NCBI GenBank assembly: GCA_029624815.1
Contig: JARSSH010000001.1
Location: 1 to 42,420 of the forward strand
DNA: 42,420 nt
Direction: 5' to 3'
From: Candidatus Competibacter sp.
GTDB taxonomy: Bacteria > Pseudomonadota > Gammaproteobacteria > Competibacterales > Competibacteraceae
The notes beneath the pieces were generated by a model that was not told where the DNA came from, ran no database searches, and saw nothing but the letters and a program-made list of their open reading frames with translations. This document shows, piece after piece, positions 16,869 to 25,469 of this stretch; the stretch's first letter is position 1, and every line of letters starts with the position of its first letter. The position numbers and the translations under genes were made by a program.

Positions 16869-17210
16869 TCAGGATTTGTGCGGGGTGTGGGACGTGTGAT
16901 GGACCGTGCGCGCCTCGGCGGTCCAACTGTAGCTGCGTCCCGGTGCTTCGATACGCACGATGCGATGGGCGCCGAGCATGGCGGCGATCGTCGCGGTAAT
17001 TACGGCCAAGTGTTCCTGCGGCACGCCCGCAACCACCGGTTGCAAGGCTGGCACGGGTTTGGCCGGCGCTTTCGCCGTCTCGGTCGGGCCGCGCGACAGT
17101 GCCCAGACGATGCCGCGGATGACCACGGCCACCAGCATCGAGACGACGATCACGATGCCGTAGATCACGAAGATGTCGCCGATGGCGTCCATCGTGGTGT
17201 AGGTCTTCAT
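16869..17210 (-). CDS. mmdD: OadG/MmdD-type small membrane subunit of the decarboxylase pump
   Basis: This 113-aa protein has a single N-terminal membrane helix (about residues 12-37; DIFVIYGIVIVVSMLVAVVI), a Pro/Ala/Lys-rich linker, and a C-terminal part with HLAVITATIAAMLGAHRIVRI. That layout matches the gamma/delta subunits of oxaloacetate and methylmalonyl-CoA decarboxylases, which hold the complex together at the membrane. The C-terminal segment resembles the helix found in OadG-like proteins that bind the carboxyltransferase subunit. It lies between mmdA and mmdC in the same operon. These subunits are poorly conserved, so the call leans on position as well as on sequence. Confidence 0.82.
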   Translation of the reverse strand: MKTYTTMDAIGDIFVIYGIVIVVSMLVAVVIRGIVWALSRGPTETAKAPAKPVPALQPVVAGVPQEHLAVITATIAAMLGAHRIVRIEAPGRSYSWTAEARTVHHTSHTPHKS

Positions 17211-17279
17211 CGGTGGATTCCCGTTAAGTGGGGTGGTGGCGGTCCGGACCGGCGCTGGCCGGTACCGGGGGCCTGAAGG

Positions 17280-18830
17280 TTAGAGCGGAATATCGCCGTG
17301 CTTCTTGGCCGGGCGCAACTCGCGTTTGGTCAGCAGTTTGCGCATCGCCAGAGCGATGGTGGCGCGGGTGTCGGCCGGTTCGATCACATCGGTGATGTAG
17401 CCGCGCGAGGCCGACATGTACGGTGAGGCGAACTTGGCGCGATACTCGTCGGCCAGCTCCTTGGATTTGGCCTTGCGGTCCTCGGCGCTCTTGAGCTCGC
17501 CGCGGTAGAGGATATTGACCGCGCCTTCGGCGCCCATCACCGCGATTTCGGCGGTCGGCCAGGCGAAGACCATGTCAGCGCCCATTTCCTGGGCGCACAT
17601 CGCTAGATAGGAGCCACCGTAGGCTTTGCGCAGGATGATGGTGATCTTGGGGACGGTCGCCGATGCATAGGTGTAGAGCATCTTGGCGCCGTGGCGAATG
17701 ATGCCGCCGCGTTCCTGCTCGATGCCGGGCAGAAAGCCGGGTACGTCCACCAGCGTCACCAACGGGATATTGAAGGCGTTGCAGAAGCGGATGAAGCGCG
17801 CGCCCTTGTCGGAGGCGTCGATGTCCATCGCGCCGGCCTTGACCAGCGACTGGTTGGCCAGAATGCCGACCACGATGCCCTGGATGCGGGCGAAACCGAT
17901 GACCAGATTGCCGGCCCAGCCGGCGTGCACTTCCAGGAACCGGCCGTTGTCCACCAGGCGCTTGATGATCGGTTGCACGTCCATCGGTTCCGAAGACGTT
18001 TCCGGAATCAAGGCATTAATCCCTTCGTCCGCCGACAGGTCGAGGTCGGGGTAGGGCTGGTGCGGCGGATCCTCGGTATTGTTGGACGGCAGATAGCTGA
18101 GCAATTCCTTGGCGATCTGGATGGCGTGGCGGTCGTCATCGGCGACGAAATGAACGTTGCCGCTGACCGTGGCGTGCATCAGGGCGCTGCCGACTTCGTC
18201 CAGGCTGGTGGTGCGGCCGGTGACCGCCTTGATCACCTCCGGGCCGGTGATGAACATGTAGGCGTTCTGCTTGGTCATGATGATGTAATCCATCAGCGCC
18301 GGCGAATAGGACGCGCCGCCGGCGCAGGGACCAGCGATGATGGCGATTTGCGGCACCACGCCCGATAGCAGGACGTTATTGTAGAACACCTCGCCGTAGC
18401 CGGAGAGCGCGTCCACCGCTTCTTGAATGCGGGCGCCGGCGGAGTCCTTGAACGCCACCACCGGCATGCCGGTCTTCAGGGCCAACTGCATGGACTGCAC
18501 GATTTTCTTGGCGTGCATCTTGCCTAGGGTGCCGCCCATGACGGTGAAATCCTGGCTGAACGACGCCACCGGACGGCCATCCACGAAACCGGTGCCGACG
18601 ATCACTCCGTCCGATGGCAGCTCCTTGTCCGCGAGGCCGAAATGCTTGGCGGCATGCTTGGCGTGCGTGCCTATTTCCTGAAAGGTATCGGGCTGGAATA
18701 GGGCCAGCAATCGCTCCCGGGCGCCCATCAGTCCCTTGGTATGCCGTTCCTGGAGTTTATCCTCGCCGCCGCCCGCTAGAACCTTGGCGCGGCGTTCCCG
18801 CAAAATATCGAGCTGTTTCTCGGAAAGCAT
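17280..18830 (-). CDS. mmdA: Methylmalonyl-CoA decarboxylase alpha subunit (carboxyltransferase)
   Basis: This 516-aa carboxyltransferase moves the carboxyl group from methylmalonyl-CoA to the biotin of MmdC. It has the two crotonase-like halves of acyl-CoA carboxylase beta subunits. The N-half has GARERLLALFQPDTFQEIG and the oxyanion-hole region AGPCAGGASYSPALMDY. The C-half has ILANQSLVKAGAMDID, VDVPGFLPGIEQERGGIIRHGAK and ILRKAYGGSYLAMC. Propionyl-CoA carboxylase beta subunits look alike, but the adjacent pump subunits and the absence of a biotin carboxylase favour the decarboxylase. ATG at 18830 is preceded by AGGTGAGG. It is the first gene of the operon; mmdD follows after 69 nt. It could still pair with a biotin carboxylase encoded elsewhere. 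Confidence 0.9.
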   Translation of the reverse strand: MLSEKQLDILRERRAKVLAGGGEDKLQERHTKGLMGARERLLALFQPDTFQEIGTHAKHAAKHFGLADKELPSDGVIVGTGFVDGRPVASFSQDFTVMGGTLGKMHAKKIVQSMQLALKTGMPVVAFKDSAGARIQEAVDALSGYGEVFYNNVLLSGVVPQIAIIAGPCAGGASYSPALMDYIIMTKQNAYMFITGPEVIKAVTGRTTSLDEVGSALMHATVSGNVHFVADDDRHAIQIAKELLSYLPSNNTEDPPHQPYPDLDLSADEGINALIPETSSEPMDVQPIIKRLVDNGRFLEVHAGWAGNLVIGFARIQGIVVGILANQSLVKAGAMDIDASDKGARFIRFCNAFNIPLVTLVDVPGFLPGIEQERGGIIRHGAKMLYTYASATVPKITIILRKAYGGSYLAMCAQEMGADMVFAWPTAEIAVMGAEGAVNILYRGELKSAEDRKAKSKELADEYRAKFASPYMSASRGYITDVIEPADTRATIALAMRKLLTKRELRPAKKHGDIPL

Positions 18831-19148
18831 GATCCTCACCTCACTTGGTGTTCGAGTTGGTCGGCAAACGGACAATCAATAAACCTTCCCCCACTGAGCC
18901 GCGTCACGGGAAGCGGGCTAGTTATTTAAGGCTTATGTGCGGGGGAAATCGCGATTTCAGCGAAACGGTAAGCGGCCGGCGGATTAAGGATAGCGCCCGC
19001 CCATCCCAAGACCACCGCTTTCAACTTCTGCCTAAGGGTAGTCGAAATCCAAATAAACGCGATAGCCGTCCATGGCTTTTGCGATGGGTCATTGACGTCG
19101 GTGTGTTCCCTCCCCGGAGAGTGAGGACGGAGCACACCGAGGCGAAAG
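18831..19148. other. Intergenic region upstream of mmdA
   Basis: These 318 bases hold the leader of the mmd operon (AGGTGAGG before mmdA at the left edge) and the 3' flank of the 60-aa ORF at the right. CGGTGTG (19099-19105) and CACACCG (19133-19139) form an imperfect hairpin after that ORF, a possible terminator without a T-run. ORFs here show no family resemblance and look like chance frames. I found no convincing promoter pair or RNA gene. Confidence 0.5.
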
Positions 19149-19331
19149 TCAGACCAGGGGCTTGACGGCTTGGCGGTCACCGGCATGCGCCTTGGGGTCC
19201 GATTGAACGGAGGTCGCGATTTCCTCCGAAATATACCGAATCAATTCGCCGCGGCGGTGGGAGCGTTTCATCGCCTCCTGGCTGAGCAGGCGGCGAGCGC
19301 GTTGGGCGTGCGCGACGGCGCGGCGCGTCAT
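19149..19331 (-). CDS. 60-aa basic ORF coupled to the malonyltransferase gene
   Basis: This 60-aa ORF starts with an ATG that overlaps the stop of the malonyltransferase gene as ATGA, the usual sign of translational coupling. The product begins MTRRAVAHAQRARRLLSQ and is strongly basic in its first half (many Arg), with no membrane helix. I do not recognise it. The overlap and the absence of any other gene in the 480-base stretch down to mmdA argue that it is real. The composition is ordinary, so a chance ORF cannot be excluded. Confidence 0.45.
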   Translation of the reverse strand: MTRRAVAHAQRARRLLSQEAMKRSHRRGELIRYISEEIATSVQSDPKAHAGDRQAVKPLV

Positions 19332-20311
19332 GATTTCAGGGTCGTCGCGGTTTCCCGCAGGGTCTGGCTGTTGATAGCGGCATGGTAGTGGGCGCTGAAG
19401 TCGGAGCCGCGCAGCGCTTTCTTGATCATGCTTTCCAAATTGGGGCGTTTATCCTCCGGCGTGGCGCCGGTGCCCAGGCCGCCTCCGAATTCGACGATGG
19501 TGGTGATGCCGTCGTGGAAGGCGGTTTCCAGGTTGTCGATCCAGTGGACCGGATGAAACAGTTGAAAGAACAGCCGGGTCTTGATGGCGGCGGGGTCGGG
19601 ATCGTGATAGGCGCCGGTATAGTTGGACAGCACGCGGACGGTGGGCGCGCTCATTTCGGCGGCGTCCAGCACCGGGCGGAAGTGCCGGGCCGCGGTGATC
19701 ATGTAAAAGGTGTGGAAAGCGCCCTCGGTCTTCAGACGGGTCGGTCGCTTGCGCGGGAATTGGGCGTGGGCGTCGATGGTCAGCCGGTCCAGGTCGTCGG
19801 GGAGACCGCCAACCACGGTTTGGTCGAGCAGGTTGCGGGCCGAGATGACGCAGTAATGTTTTTCCGCCATCGGGTGGATATTGTCGAGATGCAACGGGAA
19901 GGCCAGCATTTCCCCGGCGCCATGATCTCCCATGAACTCGCCCCGTTTCTGCACCAATCGCAGGGCGGTTTCGAAGTTCAGAGTGCCGGCGGCGACCAGG
20001 GCGCAGTATTCGCCAAGGCTGTGGCCGGCGGTCAGGACCGGCTGTACCTGGTTGTCGGTCAGTTCGCGGAAAATTTCCAGGCAGGCCAGCGAGTGGACCA
20101 GCAGCGCGGGCTGAGTGTGGCGGGTCAGTCGCAGATCGTCCTCCGGTCCCTCCAGACAGAGCTTGAGGAGGTTGTAACCCACGATGTCGTTGGCGTGCTG
20201 GTAAAGCCGCTGGGCCACCGGAAAATCGCGGATCAGGTCGCTGCCCATTCCGACATACTGGGAGCCCTGTCCCGGAAACACGAACATGATCTGCTGGTCA
20301 TGACTCGACAC
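19328..20311 (-). CDS. Stand-alone ACP S-malonyltransferase (FabD / trans-AT-like)
   Basis: This 327-aa acyltransferase has the FabD fold and all catalytic positions: GQGSQYVGMG near the start, the nucleophile Ser in GHSLGEY, the Arg in LVQKRGEFM, the His in GAFHTFYM and the Gln in FFQLFHPVHW. It would load malonyl groups from malonyl-CoA onto an acyl carrier protein. The His segment reads GAFH as in polyketide-type or trans-acting acyltransferases rather than the VPSH of housekeeping FabD. No ketosynthase, acyl carrier protein or other fatty-acid gene is next to it, so it is probably not the main fabD. GTG at 20311 is the start, with GGAG about 10 nt upstream. It is divergent from folD. Confidence 0.85.
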   Translation of the reverse strand: MSSHDQQIMFVFPGQGSQYVGMGSDLIRDFPVAQRLYQHANDIVGYNLLKLCLEGPEDDLRLTRHTQPALLVHSLACLEIFRELTDNQVQPVLTAGHSLGEYCALVAAGTLNFETALRLVQKRGEFMGDHGAGEMLAFPLHLDNIHPMAEKHYCVISARNLLDQTVVGGLPDDLDRLTIDAHAQFPRKRPTRLKTEGAFHTFYMITAARHFRPVLDAAEMSAPTVRVLSNYTGAYHDPDPAAIKTRLFFQLFHPVHWIDNLETAFHDGITTIVEFGGGLGTGATPEDKRPNLESMIKKALRGSDFSAHYHAAINSQTLRETATTLKS

Positions 20312-20546
20312 GATTGCTGCGCTCCTGTGGGGAGGTGTTTAAACAAGCGCGCAAAGATACGGCCAAGTGTCGGGCAAGGCAAGGTGTTTTCAATCGGGAT
20401 GGACGCATGGGAAGCGCGATGTCGCCAGTTCGAAATCCGCTGCCCAGGGCGATGTGGGCCCAGCATCGACAGGCGTTCCATGTCGTGCCGGTGTCGGTTA
20501 CGTTTGTAGTAACATGACAATAAGTCTAGATAATCGCGAGGAACTC

Positions 20547-21449
20547 ATGGCCAAAGCCACCATCATCGACGGCAAGCGTTTCGCCGCCCGCTTGCGTGCC
20601 AGTATCGCCACGCATAGCGCTCGACTCAAGGCAGATCACGATCTCGTTCCCGGTTTGGCGGTGGTGTTGGTCGGCGAGGATCCCGCCAGCCAGATTTATG
20701 TTCGCAACAAGGGTTTGCAGGCGCGGGAAGCGGGCATGAATTCCTTCGAACACCGTTTGCCGGTCGATACGAGTCAGACCGAACTGTTGGCGCGCATCGC
20801 CGAATTGAACCGGGATCCGGCGGTCAGCGGGATTTTGGTGCAACTGCCGCTGCCTAAACAAATCGACCCGGAGGCGGTGATCGAGGCGATCGCCGTCGAA
20901 AAGGATGTGGATGGCTTTCACCCGTTCAACGCCGGCTTGCTGGCGGTCGGCGGAGCCGGGATGGCGCCCTGCACGCCGCTGGGATGCCTGATGCTGCTCA
21001 AACGTCATGCCGGCGATCTGGCTGGCCAGCGGGCGCTGGTGTTGGGGCGCTCCAATATCGTCGGCAAGCCGATGGCGGCCCTGCTGCTGCGGGAACATTG
21101 CACGGTGACCATCGCTCATTCCCGCACCCACGATCTGGCGGACGAATGCCGGCGTGCCGATATTCTGGTGGCGGCGACCGGCCGGGCGCACATGGTTAAG
21201 GGCGATTGGTTGAAGCCGGGCGCGACCGTGATCGATGTCGGTATCAATCGTATCCCGACCCCGGACGGCAAGGGTCGACTGGTGGGGGATGTGGACTTCG
21301 AGTCGGCGGTTGCGATAGCCGGTGCCATCACCCCGGTACCGGGTGGGGTCGGCCCGATGACCATTGCCTGCTTGCTGCTGAATACCCTGATCGCCACTTG
21401 CCGGCAGCATGGCCTGTCGGCGCCCGAGGTCGAGCCGGTGGCGGAGTGA
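20547..21449 (+). CDS. folD: Bifunctional methylenetetrahydrofolate dehydrogenase/cyclohydrolase
   Basis: FolD interconverts 5,10-methylene-, methenyl- and 10-formyl-tetrahydrofolate with NADP+. The 300-aa protein is full length. Motifs are YVRNK (the YxxxK catalytic Tyr and Lys), [36 protein letters not shown], the NADP-binding [15 protein letters not shown] and the C-terminal [16 protein letters not shown] at 20547 is chosen because GAGGAA lies 3 nt before it and [10 protein letters not shown] is the usual start; a longer upstream reading is a false extension. The next gene begins 30 nt downstream in the same direction. It is a housekeeping one-carbon gene with no specific link to its neighbours. 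Confidence 0.95.
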   Translation: MAKATIIDGKRFAARLRASIATHSARLKADHDLVPGLAVVLVGEDPASQIYVRNKGLQAREAGMNSFEHRLPVDTSQTELLARIAELNRDPAVSGILVQLPLPKQIDPEAVIEAIAVEKDVDGFHPFNAGLLAVGGAGMAPCTPLGCLMLLKRHAGDLAGQRALVLGRSNIVGKPMAALLLREHCTVTIAHSRTHDLADECRRADILVAATGRAHMVKGDWLKPGATVIDVGINRIPTPDGKGRLVGDVDFESAVAIAGAITPVPGGVGPMTIACLLLNTLIATCRQHGLSAPEVEPVAE

Positions 21450-21479
21450 TCTCCGCGCCTCTAGCATGATCGTGTTGCG

Positions 21480-21965
21480 ATGTTATCGGTCGAGTTGCAA
21501 TTGTTGCTGCTGATTTTGATCGCGAACGGCGCGCCGATTATGGCGACCGCGCTCTGCGGTGCTTGGGGAAGCCGGCCGATGGATGGCGGGCGGGTGCTGG
21601 CGGACGGCCATCGCTTGCTGGGCGATTCAAAGACCTGGCGGGGGCTGCTGCTGGCGCCGCTGGCCTCGGGCGTGGCGGCCGTATTGCTGGGGTTGCCGAC
21701 GATGGTCGGCGCGGTGATCGGTCTGGCCGCCATGCTGGGCGATTTGCTGTCGAGCTTCAGCAAGCGGCGGCTGGGCATGGCGGCCAGCAGCATGGCCTTC
21801 GGGCTGGATCAGATTCCGGAGGTGCTGCTGCCGCTGCTGGCGGTGTCAGTGCGGTTCGACCTCGCCTGGTCGGCAATGGTCTGGATGGTGGCTGGTTTCA
21901 TTATGCTGGAGCTGGCATTGTCGCGACTGCTGTACTGGCTTGGTATCCGTAAGCAGCCCTACTGA
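21480..21965 (+). CDS. CDP-archaeol synthase-like membrane protein (CarS/DUF46)
   Basis: This 161-aa integral membrane protein matches the CarS (DUF46) family. The signature segments are LIANGAPIM, a DGHRLLGDSKTWRGLL stretch with the GDSKTWRG core, GDLLSSFSKRRLGMAASS and LDQIPEVLLPL. In archaea CarS transfers CTP-derived CMP to unsaturated archaetidic acid. Bacterial homologues are common in proteobacteria and their substrate is uncertain; they belong to the CDP-alcohol/CdsA-like group. It has about four to five hydrophobic helices. It lies 30 nt after folD and converges with the phosphoesterase gene, overlapping its 3' end by 7 nt. Confidence 0.82.
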   Translation: MLSVELQLLLLILIANGAPIMATALCGAWGSRPMDGGRVLADGHRLLGDSKTWRGLLLAPLASGVAAVLLGLPTMVGAVIGLAAMLGDLLSSFSKRRLGMAASSMAFGLDQIPEVLLPLLAVSVRFDLAWSAMVWMVAGFIMLELALSRLLYWLGIRKQPY

Positions 21966-22987
21966 GCTGCTTGTGCCCGCAGGTGGTGCAGGGTGATTTC
22001 CGGCGGGCAGTTGAAGCGAACCCCTACCACCGATGAACCCGATCCCACCGAGGTATAGCCTTGCATGTGATGGTAGCGCCAAGCGCCGCGACAGAACCGG
22101 CGTGGGCAGTCGGCGTTGGTCATCAGCGCGACGCCGCCCGGCAGGCAGATCTGACCGCCATGGGTGTGCCCGCTCAGCATCAGATCGAAACCGGCGTGGG
22201 TGGCCAGCCGGTAGGGTTCCGGCGAATGCGACAGCAGGATGGCGATGGCATCCGCAGGGATGTGTTGGGTGGCTTTGTCGAAATTGTCCACCTGGAAGAA
22301 GTGTGGATCGTCGATACCGGCCAAGTGGACGAAGGCGCCGCCGCGCTCCAGAATCACCGACTCGTTGAGTAGCACGCCGATGCCTAGCGCCTCGATGCCG
22401 GGCACCATGCGGATGGAATCGTGGTTGCCCAGAATGGCGTAGACCGGATCGCTCAGATGCGGTCGCACCTGTGCCAGCGCCTCGATGGCGGCGTCATGGG
22501 GACCATGGGTTTTGGCCCGGAAGTCGCCAGTCATGACGCAGACATCGTAGCGCACCTGCCGCAGGCGTTCGATCAACGCGGTGGGGTAGCCGCTGTCCAT
22601 GTCCAGGTGCAGATCGCTAAGGTGGAGCAGGGTGAAATCGTGCAGGGCTTCCGGCAGTTCGGGAATAACAACTTCATTGTGATTGATCTGGATGGCGGTG
22701 GCGTTGCGCACCCCCCGGCGGTACAGTCCCAGGCAATGCAGGCTCAGGCGGATGAGGCTATGAATCGAGCGCCAATTCTCGATGTGGAAAAAAGTCCGGC
22801 CGCGCCCGAAAATTTGGGGGGCGTGATCGGCCTCGATGCCGAGGCGTTGCCGCAAATGAACCCGTCCGATCCTTTTTTCCAGTCGCTTCAGTTCGACCGT
22901 TTCCCGGTCGACGATCACGCTGCTTGCGGCGCGCGCGCCAAACGGTTTGGATAAAAGAGGATCGTCGTGAGCGGAAGGTTTTTTCAT
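21959..22987 (-). CDS. Calcineurin-like metallophosphoesterase (YaeI/YkuE-like)
   Basis: This 342-aa protein has the binuclear metallophosphoesterase motifs in order: LLHLSDLHLDM (DxH), MTGDFRAK (GDxx), ILGNHDS (GNHD), LLSHSPEP and LSGHTHGGQICLPG (GHTHxGQ). That set matches the YaeI/YkuE/LpxG-like branch, many members of which act on lipid or UDP-lipid phosphoanhydrides. The N-terminal 100 residues are basic and include a weakly hydrophobic segment (IHSLIRLSLHCLGL) that may touch the membrane. The start at 22987 is preceded by AGAGAG. The substrate is unknown. It converges on the CarS-like gene, an association with another phospholipid-type enzyme that may be coincidence. Confidence 0.85.
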   Translation of the reverse strand: MKKPSAHDDPLLSKPFGARAASSVIVDRETVELKRLEKRIGRVHLRQRLGIEADHAPQIFGRGRTFFHIENWRSIHSLIRLSLHCLGLYRRGVRNATAIQINHNEVVIPELPEALHDFTLLHLSDLHLDMDSGYPTALIERLRQVRYDVCVMTGDFRAKTHGPHDAAIEALAQVRPHLSDPVYAILGNHDSIRMVPGIEALGIGVLLNESVILERGGAFVHLAGIDDPHFFQVDNFDKATQHIPADAIAILLSHSPEPYRLATHAGFDLMLSGHTHGGQICLPGGVALMTNADCPRRFCRGAWRYHHMQGYTSVGSGSSVVGVRFNCPPEITLHHLRAQAAQ

Positions 22988-23116
22988 GATGGGCTCTCTG
23001 GGGCATCCGCGCCTCATGCCATGTTAGCACCATGGGAGCGACGGGGCGAAAGCGGGTCCGGCGGCTGGAGGCATGGCGCGGCCATGGCCGGAAAGCCGGC
23101 GATCCCGCTTGCCGAA

Positions 23117-24304
23117 TCATAGCCGTTGCGCGAGCACCTCGGCGATTTCGGCATCGCTCAGTACCAGTGGATTGGTCTTCATGCTGCCGCCGCGCGAATG
23201 GGCGACGACCCGCGCGAAATCGTTCTCCCGAATCCCGTAGGCGTTTAACCGGGGCAGCGCCAAGCGTTCGGTCCATTCGTCCAACAACGCCAGCAGCGCG
23301 GCATGGCCTTCATCGGGGCTGGGGAAATGCCGCCCATGCAGCAGGTCGCCGGCCCGGGCGTACTTGCACCAGGCGGGATTGTCGGGGTCACGTTCCCGTA
23401 GCGCGGCCAGATTGACGCGGGTGGCGGCGCCGACCAGAGTACCGCAGACCACGCCGTGGGGGATCGGAAAGAAGGCGCCCAGTGGCGAGGCCAGGCCGTG
23501 GACCGAACCCAAGCCGGTTTGCGCCAGGCAAACGCCCGACAGCAGCGCCGCGTAGGCCATGCGCTCCCGGCCGGCGGCGGCGTCCACCCCGCCTTCGTAC
23601 CAGGCGAACAAACCCTCGCGCACCGCTTTTAAGCCGCTTTCCGCCAGTGTATCGGTGAAGGGATTGGCTTTGACGGAGACATAGGATTCCAGCAGTTGCG
23701 TCAGCGCGTCCATGGCGTTGGCGGCGATCCGCGGCGGGGGGCAGCTCGCCAGCAGGTCCGGATCGAGCAGGGCGTATTCCGGCACCAACAATTCGTGGCG
23801 GAAGGATTTTTTGAATCCGTTCGGGCCGCGCACGCTCAGCACGGCGTTCTTGGTGGCTTCGCTGCCGGTGCCGGCGGTGGTAGGCACGGCGATGAATGGC
23901 GTGGCCGGACCCTGATAGGGTTTTTCCGGTCCGATCCCCTCCAGATAGTCCATGACGGAATCGCCGTCCGGCAGCAGGCCGGCGATGGCCTTGGCGGCGT
24001 CCAGCACGCTGCCTCCGCCGATACCGGCCACTGCGGCGATGCCCGCGCCGTGGAATTGCCGGACCGCTTCGTCCACGAGTTGCGGCGAGGGTTCGTCCTC
24101 GACCCGTACCTGTTCCCAGCCGATGCCGGCTTTGTCCAGTGCCGCCCGCAACGCCGACCAGTGCGGCGAGTCCACAAACGAACGTTGGCCGGTCACCAGC
24201 AGTACGCGGTTTCCGTATTGGGTGAGCAGGGCGGGCAGTTTGCCGATGAAACCGGCGCCGAATTCGATGCGGGGCAGACGGGCGATGGAGAACGGCTGGA
24301 TCAT
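23117..24304 (-). CDS. Iron-type (group III) alcohol dehydrogenase
   Basis: This 395-aa NAD(P)-dependent alcohol dehydrogenase of the iron-containing family shows GIGGGSVLDAAKA (dinucleotide binding), VPTTAGTGSEATK, and the metal region AANAMDALTQLLESYVS, then GLGSVHGLASPLGAFFPIPHGVV. Of the four usual metal ligands (Asp, His, His, His), the Asp in MDALTQ, the His of SVHG and the His of PHG are present. The second ligand His is a Gln (DALTQ instead of DALTH). A nearby conserved His is Ser (LASPLG instead of AHPLG). DALTQ is common in one subfamily, so activity is still likely. ATG at 24304 is used; a TTG at 24319 would add five residues. It sits downstream of mcl in the same direction, 93 nt away. 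Substrate unknown. Confidence 0.85.
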   Translation of the reverse strand: MIQPFSIARLPRIEFGAGFIGKLPALLTQYGNRVLLVTGQRSFVDSPHWSALRAALDKAGIGWEQVRVEDEPSPQLVDEAVRQFHGAGIAAVAGIGGGSVLDAAKAIAGLLPDGDSVMDYLEGIGPEKPYQGPATPFIAVPTTAGTGSEATKNAVLSVRGPNGFKKSFRHELLVPEYALLDPDLLASCPPPRIAANAMDALTQLLESYVSVKANPFTDTLAESGLKAVREGLFAWYEGGVDAAAGRERMAYAALLSGVCLAQTGLGSVHGLASPLGAFFPIPHGVVCGTLVGAATRVNLAALRERDPDNPAWCKYARAGDLLHGRHFPSPDEGHAALLALLDEWTERLALPRLNAYGIRENDFARVVAHSRGGSMKTNPLVLSDAEIAEVLAQRL

Positions 24305-24397
24305 GGACGGCTGTTCCAAGAAGCGGCGCGGCGGGAAGCGCGGCGGTGAGGGGGTTGACCCTCCCGTTCCGTGGTGGAGCGGGAGGCTTGGCAGGAG

Positions 24398-25450
24398 CTA
24401 GAACCCGTACAGCGCCTTATATTCGGCGTCGCGGCCGGCGATCAGTTGGGCAAGATTCAGCACCACCTTGCACTGTTTCCATGTGGCGTCGTCCTGCATC
24501 TTGCCGTCGATCATCACCGCGCCGCTGCCGTCGGGCATGGCTTCGACCACGCGCTTCGCCCAGGCGACTTCATCCGCCTTCGGGCTGAATACCCGCTTGG
24601 CGATGGCGATTTGGTTGGGATGCAGGCTCCAGGCGCCCACGCAACCCATCAGATAGGCATTGCGGAACTGGTCTTCGCAGGCGGTCAGGTCGGCGATGTC
24701 GCCGAACGGACCGTAGAAGGGCAGGGCGCCGACGCTGGCGCAGGCGTCCACCATCTTGGCCATGGTGTAATGCCACAAATCCTGCTGGGCGGTGGGGCGC
24801 GGGGCATCGGGATTCTTCGGATCGGGGTCGGTGCGCACCACATAATCGGGATGGCCGCCGCCGACCCGGGTAGTTTTCATCCGCCGCGACGCCGCCAGAT
24901 CGGCGGGACCTAGGCTCATGCCCTGCATCCGGGAACTGGCGTTGGCGATCTCGTCGACATTCGCCACGCCCAGCGCGGTTTCCAAAATGGCATGAATCAT
25001 CAACGGCTTCTTCACATTGTACTTGGCTTCGAGTTGCGCCAGCAGTTGATCGGCGAAATGGATATCCCAAGCCCCTTGAATCTTGGGCAGCATGATCACG
25101 TCCAGTTTGTCGCCGATCTCGCCGACCAGTCGGATCAGATCATCCAGAAACCACGGGCTGTCGAGGCTGTTAACGCGGGTCCAGAACTGCGTATTGCCGA
25201 AATCCACGGCCTTGCCGATCTGCACCAGCCCTTCGCGGGCGGCTTCCTTGCGGTCGATCGGCACGGCGTCTTCCAGATTGCCGAGCATGATATCCACGGT
25301 CTTGGCGATGTCCGGCACCTTGACCGCCATCTTGAGGTTGCTGGGATCGAAGAAGTGGATCATCCGCGAAGGTAATACCGGAATCTCGCGGAGTGGTTCG
25401 GGGGCGCCGACGACTTTGGGTTTAAAGAAATCGCGGGGACTGCGTAACAT
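24398..25450 (-). CDS. mcl: L-malyl-CoA / beta-methylmalyl-CoA lyase
   Basis: This CitE-family lyase cleaves beta-methylmalyl-CoA to glyoxylate and propionyl-CoA, and condenses or cleaves malyl-CoA with acetyl-CoA and glyoxylate. The 350-aa protein carries [19 protein letters not shown], the metal-ligand segment [30 protein letters not shown] and [16 protein letters not shown]. Its length is like the longer malyl-CoA lyases rather than the shorter citrate lyase beta subunits. ATG at 25450 (MLRSPRDFF) has GGGAGAA upstream; the reading extended back to 25567 overlaps meaB and is rejected. It follows meaB after 19 nt, so the two are cotranscribed, linking the B12 chaperone to the last EMC step. 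Confidence 0.93.
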   Translation of the reverse strand: MLRSPRDFFKPKVVGAPEPLREIPVLPSRMIHFFDPSNLKMAVKVPDIAKTVDIMLGNLEDAVPIDRKEAAREGLVQIGKAVDFGNTQFWTRVNSLDSPWFLDDLIRLVGEIGDKLDVIMLPKIQGAWDIHFADQLLAQLEAKYNVKKPLMIHAILETALGVANVDEIANASSRMQGMSLGPADLAASRRMKTTRVGGGHPDYVVRTDPDPKNPDAPRPTAQQDLWHYTMAKMVDACASVGALPFYGPFGDIADLTACEDQFRNAYLMGCVGAWSLHPNQIAIAKRVFSPKADEVAWAKRVVEAMPDGSGAVMIDGKMQDDATWKQCKVVLNLAQLIAGRDAEYKALYGF

Positions 25451-25469
25451 TGGTTTTTCTCCCAGGGTT

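Noticed and set aside
19328-20311. Loss of a catalytic residue in the malonyltransferase
   Set aside because: On second look Ser, Arg, His and Gln are all in place (GHSLGEY, QKRGEF, GAFH, FQLFHP).
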